Assembly: GCA_911728435.2 (NCBI GenBank)
Contig: OU452213.1
Span: 1,405,834 to 1,469,833, forward strand
Length of the DNA: 64,000 bases
Direction: 5' to 3'
Source of the DNA: Apoderus coryli
Lineage: Eukaryota; Arthropoda; Insecta; Coleoptera; Attelabidae
Made by a program: the position numbers and the translations under genes. This document shows positions 11,601-21,954 of this stretch, piece after piece (position 1 is the stretch's first letter; each line of letters opens with the position of its first letter). The notes under the pieces were generated by a model. It worked only from the letters and a program-made list of their open reading frames with translations. It searched no databases and was not told where the DNA came from.

Positions 11601-14600
11601 TTTTTTAAAAAAGTGATTTTTTCTATAGTCATAATTTTCACGAAAGAATGGGGGCTATGTCTCATTGTGACAGTACATCACTCACTCGGGCTTGTTAATT
11701 TTTAAGACTTTAATTTAATTGAATTTAAAATGAGAATGAGATTATGGCCACACTTTAAAATCCTGATTCACAGTATTCTATAGGGTTTTTTTTCAATTGA
11801 GGCTAGGGCCAGTCAGTTAATTTCTCACTATGTCAAGAAATCTACCTTTCGGAGGCTTTAACTTAGCGAATTTTGAGTCGGGATTTCGGTCTACAGCCGT
11901 ACAAGATCCAAATGATCCAGAAGTTCGCTGGCTAGGTTTCGGAGAGTTGGGAGTTTTGGAAGCGATCTTTTTTTCATTCTTCTATTTTAAAGAGTCTCTT
12001 TGTGTGGTTGAACTTCACTTATTGTGGCGTTTCCTTTTTTCCAGGTACTTGCATATGGCGATAGTGAACGGTTGGCGTCAAATAGTTCTAGCTCTGATCC
12101 GGCTAGCACCACATCCTCGCTTTCTAGATACACCAAATGATGATGCCCAGACCCCACTGCATCTGGCTGTGGAGATGCAACAAGATCGAATCGCCAGATG
12201 GTTGAGGGTAGCTGGGGCGAAGCCCTGTCCTAGGGATATGCATGGTGATACCCCGATCCACATAGCGGCGAGGAAAGGCGATTTACTTTGTCTACGAGCT
12301 GTCATTGAGAATGTACAGAAATATGAACAAGATGCTTTGCGATTGGGACTGACCAATTTGACGTATGAGAGTTGTGATGTGGACCAATGGAACTATATTG
12401 GTGAGTTTTTTTTATCGTTTGATATTATTTGTATTAAGGTTTCTTAACACCGCCGTTATCCATGTTTTTTCTACAGGGTCTTGAAAAGTTTAGAGTAAAA
12501 TGTAACTTTTGGTTCACCCCTGTATAACAACAAATCCGTTTGAAATTTTTGAAGTTTCGATATGGAAAAATGATGACAATAAAACAGCCTAAAACTCGAA
12601 AAAAAAAATTGTCAAAATTGATCCAATAATAAAAAAGTTATTTAGGATTGATTTTGAACAAAATTTTCCCATGAAAATGGCTCCAAAATGTGTTTTGTAT
12701 GTTTTTTTTTTCTGTATCTTTCGTGAATCCGATTCCAGATTTAAAACTAAAACGATGTTTAAAATTACGGGGGGATTTTTTCCATTAAAACAGATTTCAT
12801 TCAATTATACAAGTCCGTTCAAAAGTTAGTCTCGAAAAGGTAGGTAGGTAAGTTGTTTGGTACGCCTGAGAGATTATTGTAAGTAGGTGGTCGCGCTGTA
12901 TTTGCGTTGAGTATTGCTCACAAGATCGCACACATCATTGGAAAGACCAAAAATTAAATTAATTAAAATTGAAACCATTATTACGTGTTTCCACACGTGT
13001 TGAACGTATGTTTAGTAATCGGTATGATGTGATTTGAGGTTTATTTTCTAGTTATTAGAAACAAATTTGATTTCGTGACAATTTATTGTTGCCAATATGT
13101 TTTTTTTTTTTAATTTATGTGTGAATTTATATAAAAAATAAATAAATATGTGGTTTGATGATGTTAATTATTGTTATTGATGAATTCGTTGGGACACAGA
13201 AAAGACATTTATCAAAATTTTATTTATTAATTTTATTTCTAAATCATCGTAGTGGAAATTTGTTTTTGCGGTATTTTGAGGTCATAGATTGTTGTAGGTA
13301 TTATGAGATTAATGTAAACGTTGATTAGGTATTTACGTAATATGTATACAGTAATTATAGATAGTTGGTTTATTGTTTGACGAGAATTTTTTACGAAGTA
13401 TAAAAGGCTAAAGTCTATTTCGGAAGTGTCTACAGTTTCTGGTGATTTATGTTTTCAAGAAAAAAAAAACTGGTGGCGATTGTCATTGTCCTGCCTAAAT
13501 TTCACAACCCATCAGGACTTTCGTAGCTTTGCATAGCGCAAGGCTACGTAAGGATGCGCAACACAAGGCTACTATGGAATAAAAATCGAAAAATTCAACT
13601 TTTTAATAAGTCCTCGTAGATAAGGGGTGCGACCCCTCGTTACAAAGGATTTCTCATCCTGAATCCATTGGTATAAAGAAAACCTCACATTTATCTGCAA
13701 GTAACGGAGTAAAAAACGAAAAAATTCAACTTCTTAATACATTTTCGTAGATGTGGGGTGCGACCCCTCGTTACAAAGGATTTTTCATCCTGAATCCATT
13801 GGCATAAAGAAAACCTCATATTTATTTGCAAGAAACGGGAAAAAATCGAAAAAATTCATTTTTTTAATAAGTTTACGTAGATATGGGGTGCGACCCCTCG
13901 TTACAAAGGATTTCTTATCCTGAATCCATTGGTATAAAGAAAACCTCACATTTATCAGCAAGAAACGGAAAAAATCGAAAAAATGCAACTTCTTAATAAG
14001 TTTTCGTAGATATGGGGTGCGACCCCTCGTTACAAAGGATTTCTCACCCTGAATCCATTGGTATAATGGAAACCTTACATTTATCTGGAAGAAACGGAAT
14101 AAAAATAGAAAAAATGCAATCTCTTAATAAGTTTTCGTAGATATGGGGTGCGACCCCTCGTTACAAAGGATTTTTCATCCTGAATCCATTGGCATAAAGA
14201 AAACCTCATATTTATCTGCAAGGAACGGAATAAAAATCGAAAAAATGCATCTTTTTAATAAGTTTGCGTAGATATGGGGTGCGACCCCTCGTTACAAAGG
14301 ATTTCTCACCCTGAATCCATTGGTATAATGGAAACCTTACATTTATCTGGAAGAAACGGAATATAAATAGAAAAAATGCAATCTCTTAATAAGTTTTCGT
14401 AGATATGGGGTGCGACCCCTCGTTACAAAGGATTTTTCATCCTGAATCCATTGGCATAAAGAAAACCTCATATTTATCTGCAAGGAACGGAATAAAAATC
14501 GAAAAAATGCATCTTTTTAATAAGTTTGCGTAGATATGGGGTGCGACCCCTCGTTACAAAGGATTTCTCACCCTGAATCCATTGGTATAATGGAAACCTT

Positions 14601-17600
14601 ACATTTATCTGGAAGAAACGGAATAAAAATAGAAAAAATGCAATCTCTTAATAAGTTTTCGTAGATATGGGGTGCGACCCCTCGTTACAAAGGATTTTTC
14701 ATCCTGAATCCATTGGCATAAAGAAAATTCATATTTATCTGCAAGAAACGGAATAAAAATCGAAAAAATGCATCTTTTTAATAAGTTTGCGTAGATATGG
14801 GGTGCGACCCCTCGTTACAAAGGATTTTTCATCCTGAATCTATTCGCATAAAGAAAATTCATATTTATCTGCAACAAACAGAATAAAAATCGAAAAAATG
14901 CATATTTTTAATAAGTTTGCGTAGATATGGGGTGCGACCCCTCGTTAGAAAGGATTTCTCATCCTGAATCCATTGGTAAAATGAAAACCATACATTTATC
15001 TGAAAGAAACGGAATAAAAATCGAAGACATGCATCTTTTTAATAAGTTTTCGTAGATATGGGGTGCGACCCCTCGTTACAAAGGATTTCTCATCCTGAAT
15101 CCATTGGTATAATGAAAACCTTACATTTATCTGGAAGAAACTGAATAAAAATCGAAAAAAACAACTTTTTAATACGTACTCGTAGGTATGGGGTGCGACC
15201 TCTCGTTATAAAGGATTTCTCATCCTGAATCCATTAATATAAAGAAAACCTTACATTTATCTGAAAGTCGAATTTTGATAGTTTTTCATTATTTTTATGA
15301 CAGAACTGACACGTGTCAACTCAGCTGATCTGACCTATTAAAAACGTGAAAAACATATCAGCTGATGTGGATTTAAGGTATTTTATTAACTCTATACAAA
15401 AAAAAATTAAAAATGTTATAAATAAATGAATAATTGCCAAAAAATAAAAACTAAAATAAATACTAGGTACATGCTGATTAAAATAAACTAAAATATGTAG
15501 TAGCCATTTAAAAATAACATTCACTGTGTTATATTTAACACAGCAATGCCAGTATAGAAATAATAAAATGGGAACGAAAATATGCGGAATACCGAATGAT
15601 AGAAGAGAGATAGAGAGAGAGACTTGTCTGGATTTTCCCAAACTCTGGGTTGAATGTATATTTCTACAAAGAAATTCACTAATTTTTTTTTGTCTGTCAA
15701 ATGATTGAAATTTGATATAAAACACAAGCTTCAACCTTAGACTTTACAAGACACCAAACAAAAAAAAGTCCAACACAGAACATGTTATGTAAGTGAACTA
15801 AAATGCTTCGTAGGTACATTAACAAGTTGTTAACGTAAGTGATACAGCCGCGTTCTTGTAGGAACTTACCGATGGCCCAAAGTAGAATTTTTGAGCAGTT
15901 AAAATTTAAAATAGACTGTCTCTATATTATGCAGCGGCAAACGAAATTAATATAAGTCACAACGTCTCGAGAGTGTTGAATATATATAGATAGTAAACTA
16001 TTTAGGAATTTCCCGTCTATTAATTATTTAATATTTTAAAGTATCTCAAATTAAATACGATATTTCAACCAAGGATCGTCAGATATACATAATTCCTTGC
16101 CTATATATCACGTCGTTTAATTTTTACTAATGTTAGCGACCTCGAATTCAACCCTCTATGATTTACCTGTAGTTGACCGTTCTCTTAGTTGTCAATGACC
16201 CGCTAGCTATCTGGCAACACTGCATCGTATTGTTTTCTCTCCATTTTTTTTTGCTCTTAAAAACCCTCAAATGAAAACTGTTTACAAAATGGAGCGTTTA
16301 GTATTTTGTCACATAAAAAACATAAAATCAATGAGAATTGATTGAGAATAGTTAATCGATAAAATTGCCAATTTTGGTACGGCTTCAAAAATAAATTATT
16401 GGCATAGCCAACTAAATTTAGAAAATCTATTTATTACTTTGTTAGAATGTGTACAAACAACATCAACGTAGGCTATTTATATAAAAATAATTATATTATT
16501 GTTTTATATGGAGCATGACTTTTTCAAAGCCTACTACGTTATTATTTAGAATAAATAAACCATTTCGTTGTATGCTCAAATATTTTGTATTCATATAAGG
16601 GAATATAGTCAATGGATTTGAGAGAGAATGTACGACGACGAGTAGAATGTTATTTTTGAATGTGATGTTTTCGTCTGAAAATTGGAATATTAATAAGTAA
16701 ATATATGAATGAACAATTAGATAGAATTTATTATATCTACGTATTGGATTTTAATTATTTTTTTGTTGGAACAATAAATAATGTACTTCCAAAGTTTAAA
16801 CAAATAAATACCTATTAATTTATATTATTAAAATAGCCATTTTTTTTTCGATATATTGAAATTGCCGAATGTTGTAGAAAGAGGTATTATGTATATCCTG
16901 TTCAAGTTATTTTTAGCAAATTTGCGTCTTTATTTTATTTTTTAAATTAATTAACCAGATGTATAAATTAGATAAACGGTTATTTATAGATTTTGTTTTA
17001 ATTCTTGGTGTTATCGACGGAATCAAAGACAAAACGTTAGGTAGTGATATAAAAGTTTATTGGTCACATTTACATATTTTGCAGATATTCGCGGTTTATT
17101 TTTTGTGGTATAACTAGTTTTTGCATTATTTTTTTTATAAATGGTCACACTCTTAGGTAGGAATATATTATTATTATAAGCAATTTGTTTATTTTCGAAG
17201 AAATAAATGGACAAGTCACAAAATATGATATCCCAAATCACAGGTACTTGCCTAAAAAATAATTTTAAAGTTGCTGTTGGTTTTCATTTTATAATAATTT
17301 ATATTAAAACATTAAAAAGGTTATTGTTCTTATCAATTGAATTAGTTAGGTTAACTAATTTAATAAAAATCAACACAGGCCTCTGAGGGTATAGACCTAA
17401 TAAGGAATACCAGATAAAAAGAAGAATAAAAGTAGGGTTATGATGACAAAAAAACATCGTGATTTTTATAACAGTGAATTAATATAACTTATAAGGGAAA
17501 TCAACTACAGCCCTAAAAATACGCTGATTATTTTTGCTTGGATCGTTTAAACCCAAAATAAATAAAGTTAAATAGTTGCCACTTTCGGGATTTCTATTTG

Positions 17601-19205
17601 TATTTGTAAAACATTTATTGATAAAAGTATTTTGCGATATGTTTTGTTCCTCGTAGTGGATAATCGTAGGCTTATCATTTCGATTGGAGGTCAGAGGTTC
17701 TCCTCGAAAAAGGATGAACGATGAACTATTAAATCTTGGATTTCCCAATTAAGTTACACACTCGGGAATTAAGCCTGTTTTGGATCAACATTTTTCGTAC
17801 TTGTATGTATTATTAAGTGCTGATATTTCATTGAAGTGATTGGTTGGGTATTCGATGTAATAAATAATACACACTGCTGCAGTTTTGTTCAAATTTTATT
17901 ACGGAATTCTAAAGGAATTTTAGGAAATCCCCACATAACGAAACAGCACAATGTGTTTTGTTTTTAATAAATTTGTACGTCAAATATCATAGGCGTAACA
18001 GTGGTTATTATTTGCTATATATGCCCTTAAACTATTTTAAATAAATGCTATATGAATTGCGATCTGTTTGCACATTGTCTCATGCATTGTTTTTGGATTT
18101 CCCAGTGTTTTTTTGAATATTCTGAATTGTGTTTGTTTTATTTCTGTAATGCTAATACAATATGTAATAAATATAGAAACGTCTCTGGTGAAAACTCGTG
18201 ATTTCGTGGGCGTTTTGCGCCCGACATTTATTTTTAAATGAACTTATTAATATTTTCGGCTTACGTATTATTTAATTATTATTGTGAAAATCCATTTTAT
18301 AATTTTCAACATAAAAAACAAACATTAATCACCGATTAATGTGTTTAAAGGCTGTTGGAGGCGGTGATCTTTAAATTGGCAACACTGTTTTCGGTGACGA
18401 CTCATTTGGGCTTTCAATGAAAAGTGACAGGAAGGACTGTAATAGCATCAGATGTGCGACCGGAATGGTTGTTGCATATGGCGGACTAGTATACATATCC
18501 GGTTTCGTAGTGGCGTAGGGCCATAAAATATTATTAATAAGCACTATTTTATATACAAAATGTTTCCTGTCACTTTATATTCAAAGGTTTTGGGGTTAGT
18601 TTGGAGCTGTTTATTTTCTTGAGGATTTTCTAATGTAAAATTGAGTCTAAAACGATTTGTATTTGTTTCAGGTGAAACAAGTGTACATGTGGCAGCAGTG
18701 CATGGTCATATCGACATCTTACGCCATCTGGTACGGTATGGAGCTGATATCAATGCACGTGAAGGTCTAGCAGGCTATACAGCTCTACATTACGCAGTTC
18801 AGAGACGAGACGAGGCTTTAGTACAGTTTCTTTTGACTGAATGCAAAACGTTGAACCCAGAAACAACGACGTATGGCGGGAGGAATGCTTTGCAGTTGAA
18901 ACCGCATGCACCGGAGGCAATTTACGATAAATTGCGGAGGAGAGGTGTGTCATTGCCGTTCTCCAGCGACGAGGAAGATGACAGTGATGAAACTGATAGT
19001 TCTGATGATGAGGTGAGTTATATACTACGTATAGATGATTTCGAAGAGCTTGGGGGAGGTTTTTGTATCAAATAAGGGGGTTTCAAGGTCAAGCAATATT
19101 TGTCCCTTCGAGTTAGTTTGTTTTATTGATTCCTGAATTGTTTTGTTGCAGTTGTATCAAGGAAATGACGTCTTCATGCCTAGTTTTGTAAACGCCACAG
19201 CATAA
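5630..19205 (+). CDS. cact: Cactus, IkB-family inhibitor of Toll/NF-kB signalling
   Basis: IkB proteins hold Dorsal/Dif-type NF-kB factors in the cytoplasm until Toll signalling triggers their phosphorylation and destruction. Four exons give a 386-aa protein: 5630-6039, 12045-12400, 18672-19012 and 19152-19205, all with GT-AG introns and matching phases. The start has a good context (AACAATG). The phosphodegron DSGFLS is at residues 29-34 and fits the IkB rule DSGxxS. Ankyrin repeats follow from about residue 133: DGDTYLHMAIVNG, TPLHLAVEM, TPIHIAARKG, TSVHVAAVHG, TALHYAVQRR and a partial sixth. An acidic Ser/Asp-rich PEST-like stretch (SSDEEDDSDETDSSDDE) lies near residues 350-370, before a short last exon. 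The protein is shorter than Drosophila Cactus (about 500 aa) and longer than human IkB-alpha (317 aa). Introns 1 and 2 are about 6 kb each and carry transposon and satellite DNA. Identity is secure from the degron and ankyrin order. Confidence 0.93.
6040..7780. other. cactus intron 1, left part
   Basis: Intron DNA after the GTAAGT donor at 6040. Apart from a kappaB-like motif at 7434-7442, no coding or repeat structure was recognised. Open frames at 5892-6333 are chance extensions past the exon. Confidence 0.5.
7434..7442 (+). promoter_or_regulatory. kappaB-like motif in cactus intron 1
   Basis: GGGAATTCC, a close match to the kappaB consensus, in the first intron of an NF-kB inhibitor gene. 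A chance occurrence cannot be excluded. Confidence 0.25.
7781..9713 (-). mobile_element. jockey-like non-LTR retrotransposon, 5'-truncated and inactivated
   Basis: On the minus strand this reads as the reverse transcriptase half of a jockey-type element. Visible motifs are SGPDGIPSFV, NYRPIS, a GFFPGRSTSTN block, KAFDRLDHG, then SGVP, the catalytic LLYADD (near 8700) and the C-terminal NGLLDCPEFL block. A small deletion near 8955-8965 removes the residues before KAFD (normally the first catalytic Asp) and shifts the frame. A TAG replaces the Gln codon of the VPQGS motif near 8780. The left end (7781-7800) is an (AAAT)n-type tail, marking the 3' end in this orientation. The 5' end stops near 9713, upstream of the reverse transcriptase. 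It lies antisense inside cactus intron 1. Confidence 0.88.
9727..9785 (+). repeat. dispersed repeat shared with 47977-48041
   Basis: About 55 bp (starting TTTAGATAAATGACAAAAAG) occurs nearly unchanged at 47977-48041. It sits right beside the truncated 5' end of the retroelement at 7781-9713. Nature unknown. Confidence 0.55.
9786..11204. other. cactus intron 1, right part
   Basis: Non-coding intron DNA. An ATACAGGGTGTTTT element terminus lies near 10768, suggesting a degraded MITE over about 10768-11130. The open frame at 10243-10425 shows no coding character. Confidence 0.4.
11205..11475. mobile_element. MITE-like inverted repeat in cactus intron 1
   Basis: An imperfect palindrome centred near 11339. 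TTCAAATTTAGTGACCG on the left matches CGGTCACTAAATTTGAA on the right, and AAAAAAGTCATA matches its complement closer to the centre. The outer ends carry ATACAGGGTATTTC and GGACACATTGTAT, which are variants of the ATACAGGGTGTCC terminus seen throughout the window. It has no coding capacity. Confidence 0.65.
11830..12044 (+). other. possible alternative first exon of cactus
   Basis: An ATG at 11830 opens a frame that runs without a stop for about 72 codons straight into the ankyrin exon (12045), in the exon's own frame. The first 45 codons (starting MSRNLPFGGFNLANFESGFR and including DPNDPEVRWLGFGELG) look more coding-like and GC-richer than the surrounding intron. The last 25 codons before 12045 are the polypyrimidine tract of the intron. 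If used as an unspliced start, it would give a Cactus form without the DSGFLS degron. It is unsupported by any family comparison. Confidence 0.2.
12401..13600. other. cactus intron 2, left part
   Basis: Intron after the GTGAGT donor at 12401. Sequence of about 12470-12830 resembles dispersed repeat DNA (it carries CCCTGTATAAC). A short TAGGTAGGTAGGTA microsatellite lies at about 12840. No coding region seen. Confidence 0.4.
13600..15270 (+). repeat. tandem array, 13 units of about 130 bp, in cactus intron 2
   Basis: Every unit contains the dyad GGGGT-GCG-ACCCC followed by TCGTTACAAAGGATTT. The dyads begin at 13624, 13755, 13885, 14014, 14145, 14276, 14407, 14538, 14669, 14799, 14929, 15060 and 15190 (spacing 129-131; the last one is imperfect). 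Units from about 14014 to 14800 alternate between two variants (TGGTATAATGG versus TGGCATAAAG), so the repeat there is a 262-bp dimer. Open frames across it are not coding. Confidence 0.9.
16005..16014 (-). promoter_or_regulatory. kappaB consensus match in cactus intron 2
   Basis: Read on the minus strand this is GGGAAATTCC, a full match to GGGRNNYYCC. Intronic NF-kB control of an IkB gene is plausible but not shown. Confidence 0.3.
17923..17932 (-). promoter_or_regulatory. kappaB consensus match in cactus intron 2
   Basis: Read on the minus strand this is GGGGATTTCC, a Dorsal/kappaB-type site. Two partial copies (GGATTTCCC) lie within 190 bp on either side. Confidence 0.33.
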
Positions 19206-19960
19206 AAGAAATTGCGTAACAGACACAGCTTCAGGTAGCTTGGAGTGTGCGAGATGGACCAAGACTAAAGCCTTTTTTATGGTAGTGAAAAAGGGTGGCT
19301 AGTTGTGTAAAATATCCTCTGAAAGTGTAGGTAGAAATAAATGGGAAGAAGAAATTGAAGAATGGAAAGTAATTGCCAAAATATATTATTACAAAGTAAT
19401 AGAATAAAAACTGTGATTTTTAAAATACATTTTGTTCATGTTCAATATTATTCGCACATAGTCCCATAGACAAATTATACTTACTATGTATATATATAAA
19501 TTAATTATGTTTAGTTTCGATTTATTTATTACATTTCATACATATTTGACTCTCATTAGTGCTACTACTACTATTTTTTAAAACTAGGTAACTCATAACA
19601 TTAACTAGGTACGAAATTCAATGTTGTATACCTGTCTCTATACCTATTCTGCCTTGTTTTTACTATACCATACAAATTTTTATTTTCCTAACAAGGTCTA
19701 GGTGGTTATTTTCATATTTACGTAATTATTTAATAAAAAATATAATTTAAACGTCATAAATCATATCTTTGCATAGTTTAATCTAAATAGTCAGTCATGC
19801 ATTAAGTAAACCTAAAAAATAATTAGTATTAATGAAAAATAACACGTAATAACAAACAAAAAGAATTGTTAATTAGTTGTAATAAATTAATTGAAAAAAA
19901 AAAGTAAAAGACTAGCAAATAACCAGAATAAAATTTATGGTAAACATTAAAAAAGGTGTC
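19206..19960 (+). other. cactus 3' UTR with candidate poly(A) signals
   Basis: Non-coding sequence after the TAA at 19203-19205. AATAAA occurs at 19403-19408 and 19881-19886, and again near 19926. The actual cleavage site cannot be chosen from sequence alone. Confidence 0.45.
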
Positions 19961-21836
19961 TATTTTGTTTTTCTTCAATACACAATAATTCTTTGTCAGA
20001 ATTATAATTGATTTCTCTTAAAATGTACCAGGAATATAGTCTTTCTCGGTTGTAGGAGGAATCTGATTTCTAATTTCAATAATACGTCACTACGCTATGT
20101 TGGGCTGGTGTACTCGTCAAACTGGAGGTTTTCTATTCAAATGTGCCCCTAAAAATACACTGCTTCTAGCCACATTTTTCTTCTAATATTTAGAAGAATA
20201 CTCGTAGTAGTGTCGTAACAATGTTATTTCAGTCAAATCCAATGCTAAAGACAAACATTGTGAATCTATTTGCGTTGATTTTTGTCCTCACTCATTGTTA
20301 TGTGTACGTATATTTCTCCAAAACTAATACTTTGTTAAAAAGCTCTCTAACTCTTGATGATAATAAATAGTTTTGAAAACATTCAATAAGTATGAAAACT
20401 GCATTCAACTAAATGCATAAACAATAAACAACTACTTTTGACATTTCCTCAGGTAAAATAAACGTCAAAATGTAAAATGTCTAGTACATGGCCAACTTAA
20501 ATACACATACGTAAATAATATCGTCTTATTTAAAAATTAGGCAAGATAGGTTTTGAGATAGAAATCCATAGAGTAGTCTTAAAATTCATCACAATTTGCC
20601 TGTTTTTTTTTCTTTATAACATCCTGGAACTTTACTGCACTCATGGGAAAAATATTTCAATTAAATGACTAGTATTAACAGATAAATGTTAGTAGGTAGG
20701 ATTTCCCTACAAATGAAAACGGTAAAAAAAAAATATTGACTGTTAATAATTATCGTAAATTAAATTAAAACATTGTTTGTCCCACCGTTTTTATTTGTAG
20801 TTGAGATTAATTTGTCTATAATGTTCGTGAATTTAATCACGATTTAGTTCATTTGATGTATTAATAAATATATGTATGTAGGTGTTTTTCTTGTAATATT
20901 TGTTTTGACTATTACAAATCTAATTTAATAAATTATCGTAACTTAAATAAATTGGACATTTTATAAGTATTTCATTTAGATTATTATTTAATTATACCTG
21001 TTCTTATCCAATTTTTGACATAATAAACTGATTGTTATTATGTCGATAGTGAAATAAAGCGATATGTTTTTATATGACTGCATCTCTAACTACACCGAGT
21101 AGGACATTGGCATTTTGAATAATGCAATGTTGTCAAGTCCCTGTAGAAAAACCCAAACTAATTGCGTTTGTCATTAGTGGAGTTAATGAATTGTACAATG
21201 GACATTGGGCGGGAAAAAAATCGTTTTCACATTTTACGTTGTAGATTGTCGACTTATGTTGTGGTTTACCTTGAATTGGGGCATTAAAGCTAGTTCACGT
21301 GAACTGCGGTGAAAATGGAATTCCCTAATAACATATAATTAGAACGGAATATGTTGTATTAATTATTTCCTTTGAGTGATCACGGTATATTATCTAGGCA
21401 AGCTTTTTGTATATAATTCAACAATGTGAGAAATTCACTCACTTTTATTAGGTGCAACGCACAAAAGCTGGCCCGTTTGCTATTGAATAGCAGGCGGCCA
21501 TACATGATGAAGAAGAAGAAATGCAACCCACAGTAAAGTGAGCTGAGGCAAAATATCAGTAATATCTTAAACTCTAATCTACGGGCATATAATATTTCAT
21601 TTACTGTCAAAATTATCATTGCCTACGAAAAAAATTGGCGATCAATTTATCAGTGAATTGTCAATAATCAAAATTAATTGTTAATATTTCGCCTTGAAAA
21701 AGTGAAATAACTTGTTGCTAATTGCTGTCGTGCCTAAAAGAAATGAAGATTTGACACTCTTGACATTACCAATGACAGCGGTAGTTAATGTCAATTTTTT
21801 TTATAAATCATTGTACCCTCACACTACGCACGATTT
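19961..21836. other. cactus-Hop intergenic region
   Basis: AT-rich DNA with no repeat array or coding exon recognised. Short open frames (such as 21380-21619) lack coding character. Confidence 0.45.
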
Positions 21837-21854
21837 TTCTAGTATTTTCCAGAA
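21837..21854 (+). promoter_or_regulatory. heat-shock-element-like motif upstream of Hop
   Basis: Pentamer spacing TTC-nn-GTA-nn-TTC-nn-GAA, three good units of four in the alternating HSF pattern, about 100 bp before the Hop ATG. Hop/STI1 genes are stress-inducible in many eukaryotes. HSF binding is inferred. Confidence 0.4.
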
Positions 21855-21954
21855 GAGAAAAACGAAATATATTTGATACAAAAGCAGAGAAGCTACATTA
21901 GTAACACTAAATAAATAATTTAAAAGTTCCCAGCAACTGCAAAAGTATTTAGAT

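Larger units (their letters stand above)
15271..18671. other. cactus intron 2, right part, with kappaB-like sites
   Basis: AT-rich intron without recognisable genes. Two full kappaB matches (16005-16014 and 17923-17932) and two partial ones (GGATTTCCC at 17738-17746 and 18095-18103) are present, concentrated before the third exon. The open frames at 15321-15734, 17023-17241 and 17479-17748 look like chance. Confidence 0.4.

Noticed and set aside
11957..12044. Hydrophobic stretch AIFFSFFYFKESLCVVELHLLW as a membrane segment of Cactus
   Set aside because: It is the pyrimidine-rich 3' end of intron 1, before the CCAG acceptor at 12041-12044.
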